Positions 1 to 8,871 of a stretch of 64,000 bases of DNA are shown one piece after another. The notes beneath the pieces were generated by a model, which saw only the letters and a list, made by a program, of their open reading frames with translations, ran no database searches and had not been told where the DNA came from. The DNA is from Chloroflexota bacterium (lineage in GTDB: Bacteria > Chloroflexota > UBA11872 > VXOZ01). Where the stretch lies: NCBI GenBank assembly GCA_028874195.1, contig JAPPLM010000044.1:37127-101126 (forward strand), given 5' to 3'. How positions within the stretch are numbered: position 1 is the first letter of the stretch; each line of letters begins with the position of its first letter. The position numbers and the translations under genes are program-made.

Positions 1-81
1 GGGGAAGGCCAGACATCTCGTCACGGGCGATTGACCTTAGAATGAACCTTTGGTCGTTATGCCCATTTGCGTCTTGGCACG

Positions 82-1260
82 TTACGGCCGGAACTCGCGG
101 GCGATTTGGGCGTAGACATCGGCGCTTTGGACGACCTCTGTGAGGTCGATGTGTTCGTGGTCGGTGTGGGCGTAGCCGATGTCGCCGGGGCCATAGACGA
201 TGCAGGGCACATCTTGCTTGACTTGCAGCTTGCTGGCGTCGGTGCCGTAGGTGACGCCCTGCGGCTCTGGTGGGAGATCGTTTGCTTGGAGCGCGCGCAT
301 GGCGGCTTGTACGATTGGCTCATCTTCGGCGGTATCCAGGGGCCAGTCCGCGAGGTCGCGCGAGGCCACGCTGGGGTGCATGTCGGGCTTGGTTGCCGCC
401 AGTTCCTCCATGGCCTCTTCGAATTCCCGGATCGACCCCTCTGAGGTCTCACCCGGAATGATGCGACGGTCAACTACTATCTCGCAGGTCTCAGGTATGA
501 CGTTGGCGGCGTGGCCGCCGTGTATGATGCCGGTGGCCCAGGTGGGATACCCCACGAGCGGGTGCGAGCGCGCCGCAAAGCGCGGGTCCAAGGTGTTCCG
601 CAGGTGCTGAATGACCTCGACCATCTGGTAGATGGCGTTGTTGCCTTTTTCGGGCTGGCTGCTGTGAGCCGGACGGCCCTTGGTCTGCAACGTGAAGCGT
701 ACCGCGCCCTTGGTGGCGGTTACCAATTCCAGCTTGGTCGGTTCGCCAATGACTGCTGCAGTTACCTGGATTCCTTGCGTGATGAAGCCCTCGATGCCGC
801 GAAAGCGGTACTCTTCATCGACGACACCGAGCAAGCCGATGTCATAGTCAAGCTCTTCCGGGCGCTTCGCCAGTTCTCGCAGCGCCAGGATCATGCCGGT
901 CAGGCAGCCTTTGGCGTCGCAGGAGCCGCGTCCGTGCAGCGTGGTCCCCTCTAGCCGCGGCTCTATGGCCTCCGGCCCCCACGTGTCGATGCCGACCGTA
1001 TCCATATGGCACTCGAAGAGCAGCATTCCCTTGGAGTTTGGGACTCGCAGGCGGCCGAAGACGTTCGGTCGGCCCGGCAGCACTTCGTGTTGCTGTGTCT
1101 CCATGCCAAGGTCTTGCAATTGCGCTTCCACAAATTTTGCCATCCCAGCCTCGCCGCCCGAGCCGTCGGCCATGAAGGCCGGATTCATGCTGGGAATGCT
1201 TACGAGTGAGGAGAGTAACTCCGCTGATTCTTGAACACGAGTTTCGCCGGCAACGCTCAT
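82..1260 (-). CDS. M20-family metallopeptidase (ArgE/DapE-like deacylase)
   Basis: Predicted cytosolic zinc-dependent amidohydrolase of 392 residues that removes an acyl group from an amino-acid-like substrate. The M20 signatures are present: an HMDTVG segment near residue 85, where His and Asp bind zinc, and a DEEYRFRG segment near residue 148, which contains the catalytic Glu. A dimerisation domain lies between about residues 180 and 300, and a metal-binding HTDHEH follows near the C-terminus. Length fits acetylornithine deacetylase/succinyl-diaminopimelate desuccinylase relatives. The gene stands alone, far from argD/argG/argH, so a true ArgE role is not shown. The substrate cannot be set from sequence. 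Confidence 0.85.
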   Translation of the reverse strand: MSVAGETRVQESAELLSSLVSIPSMNPAFMADGSGGEAGMAKFVEAQLQDLGMETQQHEVLPGRPNVFGRLRVPNSKGMLLFECHMDTVGIDTWGPEAIEPRLEGTTLHGRGSCDAKGCLTGMILALRELAKRPEELDYDIGLLGVVDEEYRFRGIEGFITQGIQVTAAVIGEPTKLELVTATKGAVRFTLQTKGRPAHSSQPEKGNNAIYQMVEVIQHLRNTLDPRFAARSHPLVGYPTWATGIIHGGHAANVIPETCEIVVDRRIIPGETSEGSIREFEEAMEELAATKPDMHPSVASRDLADWPLDTAEDEPIVQAAMRALQANDLPPEPQGVTYGTDASKLQVKQDVPCIVYGPGDIGYAHTDHEHIDLTEVVQSADVYAQIAREFRP

Positions 1261-1528
1261 TGAAGTCCCAATTCCTATTTGTTATGCGCTTGGTTCAGGT
1301 TCACGTCCCGCTCCATAGTAGCAGATTCGCTTGGGGCGAGAGCGACCTCAAAGTCCCCGGCAGGCGGCTGCGGCGGAAGCGACTGTTGGCTGCGTTTCGT
1401 AGAATAGGGGAGCATCCAGGATCACTCAGTGCTGAGTATAGGTGGGTGGCTTGGAACGCAACGGAACAAGTAGGAACCCCCCTCGACTACCTGCTGCAAT
1501 AACGCAGCCAAACCTGTTGGCGTGGTTT

Positions 1529-3154
1529 CTAGTGCTCGCCGCGGGCTTCCAGGGTAATGAGGTCCAGCACGTCCTGGCTGGTGATCGTGCCCAGGAATTG
1601 CTCGGACTCTCGGTCTATGACCGGGAGAATCGTCAGCCCGTTCTCCGTCATGCGTTGCAGCACATCTTCCACCGGCTCATCGGGCCAGGCGTGTGGAGGT
1701 GTCGTGCGGCGCACCACGCTATCCAATTGCGTCTCAGACCATCGCTCCTTGGGTAAGTAGCGCAACATGCTCAAAGAGACAATGCCGGAACAGACTCCAT
1801 TATTGACAACTACGTAGTCTTGCTGATGGGGCAAAATCCATTGATCGACGAAGTGGCGAACCGACAGTGCGGCGCTCGGGTAGGCGCGCGTGCGGTCGAG
1901 TATATCGTCCACGGTGATGTCATCCAGAGCGAATTGGGCCAGGGCAGTCGGCAAAGAGTCGGGCAATGTTGCCGTCTCTTTCGGTTTGGCGTGGGCGATG
2001 GCAAAGTTGATGACCCAGGGGCCCAAGAGGATGTAGGCGAACATAATCAGTACGAACAACGAGAATATATCCTCGCCAATGATGCCGGTCTCCAGCATCA
2101 CCAAGAGGAGGGCGACCTCCGCCACTCCCTTGGCCATGAGCCCTGTGGCTAGGGCAAAGGGCATCTCCAACCGGGACACAAAGGCGCCGATAAGGGAACC
2201 GGCAAACTTGCCCAAGAGAGGAATTGCCACCAGCGCCGCTATCGTCACGACCGGCAGTTCGGTGAACGAGAGGCTGAGATGCAGCCCCGCCGAAGCGAAG
2301 AAGAGCGGCACAAAGAGTCCTTCGGCGGTGCTGCGCATGCCGGGCACGATATCGCGGCGCAATTGATAGGGTAGGCCTGAAAGCGCGGCGCCAAAGAGCA
2401 GCGCTCCCAGCGATCCATGCATGCCTACCGCCTCCGAGATCCCGACTACCGCGAGAAGTCCTCCGATAAGCAACCCGAAAGAAAGCTGCGGCACGCGTAT
2501 CGTGCGCTGCAGTATCATAATCAGCGGCGGCACGACATATCTGGAGAGAATCCACGTCACCAGGGTGAAGCCGACAATCTTCGCCAGCAGGATGAGCACG
2601 CTCGGCACGTTGAATTCGGGCACATGCTCGCCGATAGTGAAGCCTATGAGCAACAGGGCAAGCAATTCGGCAATGAGGACGGTGACGAATATCTGGATAC
2701 CGATAGGTTTGCGGAGGTGGCCTTCGTCGGCCAGAACCTTGCTGACCAGGCCGAGACTGGAAAGCGAGAGGATGCCTGACAGAGCGAGCGCTTCGGTGAA
2801 GTCGAGGCCTAGCCCAAAGTCATAGAGAACATCGGATGTTACGGTCAGAGCCAAGAGGAGGGAGATGATAACCGAAAGGGTGGCCGCCACGAAGAAACGC
2901 CCGCGGATTGTGGCGATGAAGCCGGAAATGTCGATCTCATCTAAACCGATGAGAAAGAAGAAGAGGAAGATGCCAATGCCAAGGATGATATCCAGTTCGT
3001 TTGTTGGCTCAATGAAGCCGAAGGCGGGACCCAGCACTACTCCCGCTGCCGTATAGGCCACGATTGCATTCAGCCGGAAACGCCGGAAGACGCCTTCCAA
3101 GAGCTTGGCAACTACGATGAGCAGTCCGATGGAGAGGAGTACTTCAAAGTGCAT
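1529..3154 (-). CDS. CPA2-family cation:proton antiporter with C-terminal CBS pair
   Basis: Integral membrane antiporter of 541 residues. About twelve hydrophobic segments fill residues 1-400, in the pattern of KefB/Na+/H+ exchangers; the segment LFFFLIGLDEID near residue 65 is typical. The C-terminal 130 residues are soluble and look like two CBS motifs, with segments such as TENGLTILPVIDRES and GTITSQDVLDL, so adenine-nucleotide gating is likely. No RCK/TrkA-N domain is seen. The gene is divergent from the Gfo/Idh operon, and the 230-base gap between them holds a dyad array. The transported ion (K+ or Na+) is not determinable. Confidence 0.85.
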   Translation of the reverse strand: MHFEVLLSIGLLIVVAKLLEGVFRRFRLNAIVAYTAAGVVLGPAFGFIEPTNELDIILGIGIFLFFFLIGLDEIDISGFIATIRGRFFVAATLSVIISLLLALTVTSDVLYDFGLGLDFTEALALSGILSLSSLGLVSKVLADEGHLRKPIGIQIFVTVLIAELLALLLIGFTIGEHVPEFNVPSVLILLAKIVGFTLVTWILSRYVVPPLIMILQRTIRVPQLSFGLLIGGLLAVVGISEAVGMHGSLGALLFGAALSGLPYQLRRDIVPGMRSTAEGLFVPLFFASAGLHLSLSFTELPVVTIAALVAIPLLGKFAGSLIGAFVSRLEMPFALATGLMAKGVAEVALLLVMLETGIIGEDIFSLFVLIMFAYILLGPWVINFAIAHAKPKETATLPDSLPTALAQFALDDITVDDILDRTRAYPSAALSVRHFVDQWILPHQQDYVVVNNGVCSGIVSLSMLRYLPKERWSETQLDSVVRRTTPPHAWPDEPVEDVLQRMTENGLTILPVIDRESEQFLGTITSQDVLDLITLEARGEH

Positions 3155-3300
3155 CGTAAACAGGTTTGTTATTGCTGCTCGTTTTCCAGCAACATAGTAC
3201 TACAAATGCGTGTCAAGGGCATGTAGGTCTGATCGAGGGGGTTGGTTTCGCGGAGGAAGCAATGTGCCGGCCCGCGTAAGTTCGCGAAGTCCGGGAGCGA

Positions 3301-3340
3301 TTGCGCTACAATGGAGCGCAAATGCGGAGCGCAATGCGCT
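3301..3340 (+). promoter_or_regulatory. Dyad array with -10-like box upstream of the Gfo/Idh-transporter operon
   Basis: TTGCGCT (3301-3307) and AGCGCAA (3315-3321) form a perfect 7-base dyad, followed by a second dyad AGCGC-AAT-GCGCT (3328-3340). The spacer of the first dyad contains TACAAT (3307-3312), a good -10 match. The array lies 45-84 bases before the GTG at 3385. I infer an operator for a local or remote repressor. No convincing -35 box is seen. Confidence 0.4.
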
Positions 3341-3384
3341 TGCGTCAGTTGGCACATTTGGCGTCACATTCAGGGCAAGGATAG

Positions 3385-4437
3385 GTGGGTCTGGTGGAAG
3401 CTCGTCAACAGATTCTAAAGGTGGGAGTGGTGGGGCTGGGCGTCGGACGGAGATTCGTCGAGGCGTTCGCCGCGCATCCTCACGCGACGGTAACTGCCAT
3501 CTGCGGTAAAGAGCCGGATGTACTCGCGGTGGTCAGCCAAGCGCATGCAATTCCGCGCTGTTACGCGGACTTCGCCGAGTTTGTGGCTGATCCGGATATT
3601 GGGCTCGTGGTCGTTGCGACACCCCACGCGCTCCACGCCGCCATGGCGGTACAGGCATTGCGCGCAGGCAAACACGTGATCGTGGAAAAGCCGATGTGCA
3701 TTTCGCTGCAAGAGTGCGAAACGATGATCCAGGCGGTGGAGGAGAGCGGCAAGCTGTTGGCGGTAGATCAGGTGCTTCGTTTCTATCCCTACTACCAGTC
3801 CATTAAGGAGCACGTGGAGCAAGGCGGCTTGGGGGACATCTACTATGCCGAGGCCGATTACCTGCACAACACCACCCGGCTCATTCGCGAGCGCACCGTG
3901 TGGCGCGGTTCTGCCGAGCACTCGCACTATCCCATCCTCGGTGGTGGCTCGCATTCGTTGGATATGTTGCGTTGGCTGGTAGGCGAGGTTGACCGGGTAT
4001 ACTGCGAGGCTTCACGGCGTGCAATGCCGGACTTTCCCTTCCCGGATTGCATGATGGCAACGTTGCACTTCGCGAACGGCGCGGTGGGCAAGTGTACTAC
4101 CTCGTACGGTCTGGTACGGGAGACGATGCACAATCTGGTGCTCTTTGGCACGGCAGGTTCAATCGAGCGCGCGCGCGGCCGGCAGGACCATGACAAACAC
4201 TTTCGTGCTTCAGCAGAGCATGAATTCTCGGAGGAAGCGTGGCCTGTGCCATTTCAACCTCCTGGCGGCAAGCCGATTGCCGCCGTCGTTGACCACGTGT
4301 ACGAGTGCATCACCAACGGCCGACAACCACTCACCAGTGTTTGGGAGGGGGCCAACACGGTCGCCGTGGCGCTCGCCGCAATTGAATCCTGGCAGACCGG
4401 CAAAGCGATCCGGCCGGCTCACTTCACGCCGGCATGA
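3385..4437 (+). CDS. Gfo/Idh/MocA-family NAD(P)-dependent oxidoreductase
   Basis: 350-residue cytosolic sugar or cyclitol dehydrogenase. An N-terminal Rossmann fold starts with VGVVGLGVGRRF near residue 12. The family EKPM segment, whose Lys is catalytic, lies near residue 98, and the C-terminal alpha/beta domain shows the GGGSHSLDMLRWLVG region. Translation starts at GTG. The stop codon overlaps the ATG of the next transporter gene (ATGA), so the two are translationally coupled. That suggests the transporter imports or exports the substrate or product. The substrate is unknown. A paralogue lies at 8872-9900. Confidence 0.88.
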   Translation: MGLVEARQQILKVGVVGLGVGRRFVEAFAAHPHATVTAICGKEPDVLAVVSQAHAIPRCYADFAEFVADPDIGLVVVATPHALHAAMAVQALRAGKHVIVEKPMCISLQECETMIQAVEESGKLLAVDQVLRFYPYYQSIKEHVEQGGLGDIYYAEADYLHNTTRLIRERTVWRGSAEHSHYPILGGGSHSLDMLRWLVGEVDRVYCEASRRAMPDFPFPDCMMATLHFANGAVGKCTTSYGLVRETMHNLVLFGTAGSIERARGRQDHDKHFRASAEHEFSEEAWPVPFQPPGGKPIAAVVDHVYECITNGRQPLTSVWEGANTVAVALAAIESWQTGKAIRPAHFTPA

Positions 4438-5309
4438 TATTCGTTGCCGGGCAAATCTTCGGCAATTTCGTTTTTGCCATGTCCCTGCGCTGGGCGCGGG
4501 GAAAGCAGTTTCACTACCTGACCGTAGGCGCTATTAACTACGGCGTAGCCGCAGTGATGGCAGTCGGGTGGTTGCTGCTGAGCGGTGCGCCAAGCCCGGA
4601 CGTGCTCGTCATTCTCTTGGGTGTAGTCAATGGACTCCAATACCAATTGAGCCTTGTTGTGCTCTTTACGGTGGTAGAGCTCGTTGGCATCGGCATAACG
4701 TTCGGTATCGTGCGTCTCTCGGTTGCCTTGCCAACGCTGGCGTCAATCTTTTTATGGGGGGAGCAACCTGCAGCGCTTCAGGTAGTTGGTCTCGCAATCG
4801 CGTTTGTCGCGCTGCCGCTCCTGGGCGCGGACGCCCATCAGGCGGCGCGTCACCATCGCGGACGGTCCCTTTTGACATGGGGCGTACTGCTGGCGGTACT
4901 AATTCTCTCAGGGACCGGGTTCATTGCCGCAAAGGCGTTCACGGTCTACAGCACACCGGCGTACCAGCCGCTGTACACTGCTTCGCTTTTTGTGGCGGCC
5001 ACAGTGGGCGCCTCCTTCATTTGGCCCATGCGCAGGCGCTTTCGTTTGCCTGAGTGGCGAGATGTCTCCATGCAGAACAACCTGCGCTTGGGGGTGTTGA
5101 TGGGCGCGGCGAATATCTTTCAATTGGCTATGTTGCTGCTTGCGCTTGACGCTTTACCTGGGACAGTTGTCTTTCCACTGACGGCAACCGTGGGTTTGGC
5201 GACTACTATCCTTGGCGGCATGGTGCTCTTTGGTGAGCGGTTTGGGCGCTTGACTGCGGTTGGAATCGTGCTTACTCTATTCGCAATTGTGTTCATTGGC
5301 GTGCAATAG
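4434..5309 (+). CDS. EamA/DMT-like multispanning transporter
   Basis: 291-residue hydrophobic protein with about ten membrane segments arranged as two halves, as in the drug/metabolite (DMT) and sugar-uptake (GRP) families. The C-terminal half, with GTVVFPLTATVGLATTILGG and an FGERFGR turn, is EamA-like. It starts at an ATG overlapping the upstream oxidoreductase stop by 4 bases. The ADP-ribosylglycohydrolase follows after 17 bases, so all three probably share one transcript. A carbohydrate-type substrate is inferred from the coupled dehydrogenase. Confidence 0.75.
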   Translation: MIFVAGQIFGNFVFAMSLRWARGKQFHYLTVGAINYGVAAVMAVGWLLLSGAPSPDVLVILLGVVNGLQYQLSLVVLFTVVELVGIGITFGIVRLSVALPTLASIFLWGEQPAALQVVGLAIAFVALPLLGADAHQAARHHRGRSLLTWGVLLAVLILSGTGFIAAKAFTVYSTPAYQPLYTASLFVAATVGASFIWPMRRRFRLPEWRDVSMQNNLRLGVLMGAANIFQLAMLLLALDALPGTVVFPLTATVGLATTILGGMVLFGERFGRLTAVGIVLTLFAIVFIGVQ

Positions 5310-5326
5310 GGGGTTGGGAGATTGAA

Positions 5327-6100
5327 ATGATCGGAGCGATTGCGGGCGACGTGATTGGCTCGGTGCACGAATACAACGCCATCAAGACAAAGGACTTTCT
5401 CCTGCTCGACCCCCAGTGCTTTTGCACTGATGACACAGTCTTGACGGTTGCCGTAGCAGACGCCTTGCTGAACAAACTCGACTTTGCCGCCACGCTCAAA
5501 GAGTACTACTGGCGCTATCCCGATGCCGGCTATGGCCTGAGATTCCATGACTGGGCGATGTCTGATTCGTCAGCGCCGTATAACAGTTTTGGCAATGGCT
5601 CGGCGATGCGGGTCAGTCCGGTGGCTTACGCCGCAAAGAGCCTCGATGATACGCTGGCGTTGGCAGAGTGGAGCGCTGCGGTAACACACAACCATCCCGA
5701 AGGCATACGCGGAGCGCAAGCCACGGCGGCCGCTATCTTTTTGGCGCGGACCGGCCACGAAAAGAGCGACATAAAGCGGCTTGTCGAATCCTGGAGCGGA
5801 TACGACTTACAGCGAACACTCGATCAGATTCGACCCACGTACACCTTCGACGAATCGTGTCAGGGAACCGTTCCACAGGCAATTACGGCGTTCCAGGAAG
5901 CGGTCGATTTTGCAGACGCTATCCGCAACGCAATTTCACTGGGCGGCGATGCCGACACGCTGGCTTGCATTACCGGTTCCATAGCGGAAGCCTACTTTGG
6001 CGGCGTGCCTGAGGACATACGCGAGTTCGCTCTTACGCGGCTTGATTGCGACCTGCTGGGAGTCGTAACGGAATTTGAGCAACAGGTGATGGCACGTTAG
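5327..6100 (+). CDS. ADP-ribosylglycohydrolase family protein (DraG-like)
   Basis: 257-residue all-alpha hydrolase that cleaves ADP-ribose from proteins or small molecules using a dinuclear Mg2+ site. The family segments are present: MIGAIAGDVIGSVHE at the N-terminus, TDDTVLTVA near residue 39 (first metal-binding Asp residues), GNGSAMRV near residue 88, and GGDADTLACITGSIAEAYFG near residue 205 (second metal site). An RBS-like GGGAG precedes the ATG. It is the third gene of the Gfo/Idh operon. The target is unknown; no ADP-ribosyltransferase partner is visible in the window. Confidence 0.88.
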   Translation: MIGAIAGDVIGSVHEYNAIKTKDFLLLDPQCFCTDDTVLTVAVADALLNKLDFAATLKEYYWRYPDAGYGLRFHDWAMSDSSAPYNSFGNGSAMRVSPVAYAAKSLDDTLALAEWSAAVTHNHPEGIRGAQATAAAIFLARTGHEKSDIKRLVESWSGYDLQRTLDQIRPTYTFDESCQGTVPQAITAFQEAVDFADAIRNAISLGGDADTLACITGSIAEAYFGGVPEDIREFALTRLDCDLLGVVTEFEQQVMAR

Positions 6101-6169
6101 CGGGATCCTCACCCTTGGTTAGAATGGGTTCGCCGCCTAACAAGCTATTCGGCGCGCTGTATAAGACGA

Positions 6170-6204
6170 AGACCTGCCTTCACTAGCGAGTGGAGGGCAG
6201 GTCT
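6170..6204. terminator. Hairpin between convergent genes, probable terminator
   Basis: AGACCTGCC (6170-6178) pairs with GGCAGGTCT (6196-6204), and the stem extends inward through TCACT/AGTG with one bulge. It lies 70 bases past the glycohydrolase stop, between convergent genes. The following T tract is weak, so termination is plausible but not certain. Confidence 0.45.
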
Positions 6205-6328
6205 CTTGGCATTTGGGCTCGGCTTGTTGCGACGGCTTAGAGACTAACGGGCGCCAGAGGTTGCGTTGCTATGAGGAGCCTGCCGAATGAGCTTTCCGCA
6301 CGGAACGAATTTCTCAAGTCGAGTAGTT

Positions 6329-7843
6329 CTAGTATCTTCTGGTACCCACAGCCCAGCGTTCGCGCCAAGGAGTGAATTCGCTCCAAAACTCGTCAATTCG
6401 CGTGTTGTCCCCCTGCACCACTTGCCTGAGGATGCCTGTCTCCATGCCGTCCACTGCCCATTCCACCTGCAGGCGCACGCCTCTGGGCAGACTTGGGTCC
6501 AGCAAGTCCGGTAGAGGGGGCCCCGGAGCCTCGACGTTCTTCTTGATCGCGGGCAGCATCTCCACTGTGCGGTCGAGGTCTCTACCGCGCAGTGTGATCG
6601 TGAGCTTCATCGCTTGTTCGTCGACGCGCGCTTGGACCAGGATGGGATGCTCAGTGTCGTTGACGAATCTCAGGTCGAGCCAAGGGCTATAGATGGTTGC
6701 GTCGAATCCCGGCGGACTGCCGTCTTGCTCATAGTACATCACGCGATACGTGTGCGGATGGCGCTCCGCAATTGGTAGTCCTGCCCAGAACGCTGCGCGG
6801 AACACGGTGGTAGAGACCTGGCAGACACCTCCGCCAATGCCCCAGATGGTCTTGTCCCCCCAGATCACGAGACTTGTCTGAAAGCCGGACTTGCGCGAAA
6901 TCGGTCCCAGCGCCTTCAGGAAAGAAAAAGCCTCACCAGGCTGGATGACGTAGCCGTGAATTTTGGATGCCGCGATGACGATATTGTGCACACGCGAACG
7001 CGATGATCCGGCAAACTCTGAGGTGCCTTCGGCTATGACGTTCTCGAATTGTTTACCCACCTGCGCAGCCTTGAATGCGATTGGCGCGGGGCGCTCATAG
7101 CGCATGTGCGGCAGCTTTGCCTCAAACGGCAGCAGGTTGAATTCTTTCAACAGGTCGCCGCCGAGGATAGTCGTGATGTCGCCTTTGCGCGCGATCCCGG
7201 GCACGTTCTCCGTCCAGTACTGGAGGGCAATGCGCTGAAAACGCTGGGTGATGAAGGGGCCGAACGCCTGCGGTTTCGACATGGGCAGACCGTAGAGTCT
7301 GAGCGCAGCCTCTTCGCCGCCCGCCCTAAAGTAGTGCCGCTTGATGGCGTTGTTCGTGAGCCAGCTCAGACGCGTTTGCTTGGCTTTTTCAAAGTCCCCA
7401 TTGGAGCCGTCATCGGCAATAGACATGGGAATGCCGCGCGCGTACAGGAGGTCGTTCAGGCCGGCCTTTTCGAGAATCTCGAAGGTGTTGCCAAGAAGGA
7501 CGCGCTGCAACTGTGGGTGGTACTGGAGAAGCGCACCTTGTGTGACCAGATAGATGAAGCCGGCTTCTTCATAGCGCCGTGAGGCCGGATAGCCAAGCGC
7601 GCGTACGCCGCCAAGCGCGCGAAACTCGCTATAGAACGCGGGCCCGCCGGGCTCATCCCAGATCAGGAAGCCTTGGTCGCTGCGGCCGCCGAAGCCGTTG
7701 GCTTGCCGATAGAAGTGTCCGCCGCTGATTGCTTGGTCCATAGAGTCAGCAGCGTACACTGGTATGAAGGGGAGAAGCAGACTGAGGGCAATACCTACAA
7801 AGAGAGAGGAAGCCAGTCTGCCAAGTTTAGAAGACACGGGCAT
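6329..7843 (-). CDS. Secreted VanW-family protein with LGFP-like repeats
   Basis: About 504 residues from the ATG at 7843; a TTG at 7876 would add 11. The N-terminus is a signal peptide with a long hydrophobic run ending in VYA-AD. The first half contains aromatic/Gly repeats (FRALGGVRALGYPAS, RLYGLPMS) like the LGFP-type repeats of Chloroflexota surface proteins. The second half has a YoaR/VanW domain, with the diagnostic GIGGGVCQVSTT near residue 335 and HPHTY about 30 residues later. VanW proteins are cell-envelope proteins of unclear biochemistry; despite the name, vancomycin resistance is not implied. The gene is monocistronic and convergent with the glycohydrolase operon. Confidence 0.82.
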   Translation of the reverse strand: MPVSSKLGRLASSLFVGIALSLLLPFIPVYAADSMDQAISGGHFYRQANGFGGRSDQGFLIWDEPGGPAFYSEFRALGGVRALGYPASRRYEEAGFIYLVTQGALLQYHPQLQRVLLGNTFEILEKAGLNDLLYARGIPMSIADDGSNGDFEKAKQTRLSWLTNNAIKRHYFRAGGEEAALRLYGLPMSKPQAFGPFITQRFQRIALQYWTENVPGIARKGDITTILGGDLLKEFNLLPFEAKLPHMRYERPAPIAFKAAQVGKQFENVIAEGTSEFAGSSRSRVHNIVIAASKIHGYVIQPGEAFSFLKALGPISRKSGFQTSLVIWGDKTIWGIGGGVCQVSTTVFRAAFWAGLPIAERHPHTYRVMYYEQDGSPPGFDATIYSPWLDLRFVNDTEHPILVQARVDEQAMKLTITLRGRDLDRTVEMLPAIKKNVEAPGPPLPDLLDPSLPRGVRLQVEWAVDGMETGILRQVVQGDNTRIDEFWSEFTPWRERWAVGTRRY

Positions 7844-8010
7844 ACGTCGTTGTTCCCGCTTAGGTGGATTGAGCAAACCGCCTATTTATGATACAGCACC
7901 GAGTTAGTCCCTGTAAACTGCTGGTCGGCAGAGATCGAAAGGAAGCCAATCTTTGGAGAACCCCATTCCCTTAGAAAAGTGGCTATCGCGGCTGTGCCCT
8001 ACCTGGAGGC

Positions 8011-8847
8011 TTACTCTGCGAAACTCCAGAGGCGGAGGGCAGTCCCGCCAAGAACCCATTCCAGGTCGGCTTTACTAAAGAAGGGCATCTCGTCACGGAC
8101 GGCCGTGAGGCGCGGGAGATACCCGGCTTTATCGAGCAACATGGGCCAGTCGGTGCCCCACATGAGTCTCTCCGGGCCCCAGGCATCCTTCGCCAAGCGG
8201 AAGAATGGGTGCGTGTCGGTGAAGGGATACGCCGCGTTGCTGTAGTGCAGCATGCCCGAGACTTTAGCGTAGGTGCGGGGGTAGTCTGCGAGTTCCAGAA
8301 AGCGGCTGAAAACGGGATACGGCGGCTGTTCCGCGACATCGATGCGCCCCATGTGATCGAGCACAACGTCCACTTCAGGAAAGCGCTTTACCATCTCTTC
8401 GACCATAGGCGCATGGACAAGGTCCAGGAGTAAGCAGATTGGGATGCCGAGATCGGCAGCCTTGCGCCAGATTAGTTCGGTCTGTGCAGAGGTGAACCAA
8501 CTGGCGCTATCGGGGCGCACCGCGTGGAGCCGCACGCCGTGGAAGTTGCGCTCCCGCACCCAGAATTCAAGCTGATCCGGCGCTTGCTCATCGAGAGGAT
8601 CGACCAGACAGACCCCGGCAAGCTGCCGCGGATAGCGGGCGATGCTATCCGCGAGATAGCTATTGTCCCAACCGTACGTGCTCGGCTGAACGAGCACGAC
8701 GTGATCCACGCCCGCTTTTCCCGTTTCCTCCAGCAGCATTTCGGCGGTCGCGTCGGTGGTTGGCACCGGCACATCGGGTAACGTGGGGGCAAAGGGGTAG
8801 TTGTTGTCTTGGGTCCAGATGTGGACGTGAGATTCGACAATTGGCAT
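8011..8847 (-). CDS. Amidohydrolase-2 family TIM-barrel hydrolase
   Basis: 278-residue metal-dependent hydrolase. It begins with ESHVHIW, the HxH metal ligands at the first strand. WGTDWPML near residue 235 supplies the conserved Asp. The family includes lactonases such as L-fuconolactonase and 2-pyrone-4,6-dicarboxylate hydrolase. The adjacent Gfo/Idh dehydrogenase ends upstream with a gap of about 24 bases and is transcribed in the same direction. A dehydrogenase making a sugar lactone and a hydrolase opening it is a reasonable pairing, but it is inferred. Confidence 0.82.
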   Translation of the reverse strand: MPIVESHVHIWTQDNNYPFAPTLPDVPVPTTDATAEMLLEETGKAGVDHVVLVQPSTYGWDNSYLADSIARYPRQLAGVCLVDPLDEQAPDQLEFWVRERNFHGVRLHAVRPDSASWFTSAQTELIWRKAADLGIPICLLLDLVHAPMVEEMVKRFPEVDVVLDHMGRIDVAEQPPYPVFSRFLELADYPRTYAKVSGMLHYSNAAYPFTDTHPFFRLAKDAWGPERLMWGTDWPMLLDKAGYLPRLTAVRDEMPFFSKADLEWVLGGTALRLWSFAE

Positions 8848-8871
8848 TCGATTGGCTCGCCAGATGTTCGC

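Noticed and set aside
57..444. Open frames on both strands across the M20 peptidase
   Set aside because: They have skewed composition and no domain pattern, and lie opposite a full-length peptidase with intact zinc motifs.
82..1260. Naming the M20 peptidase argE
   Set aside because: Motifs fit several M20 activities and the gene is 23 kb from the arginine genes.
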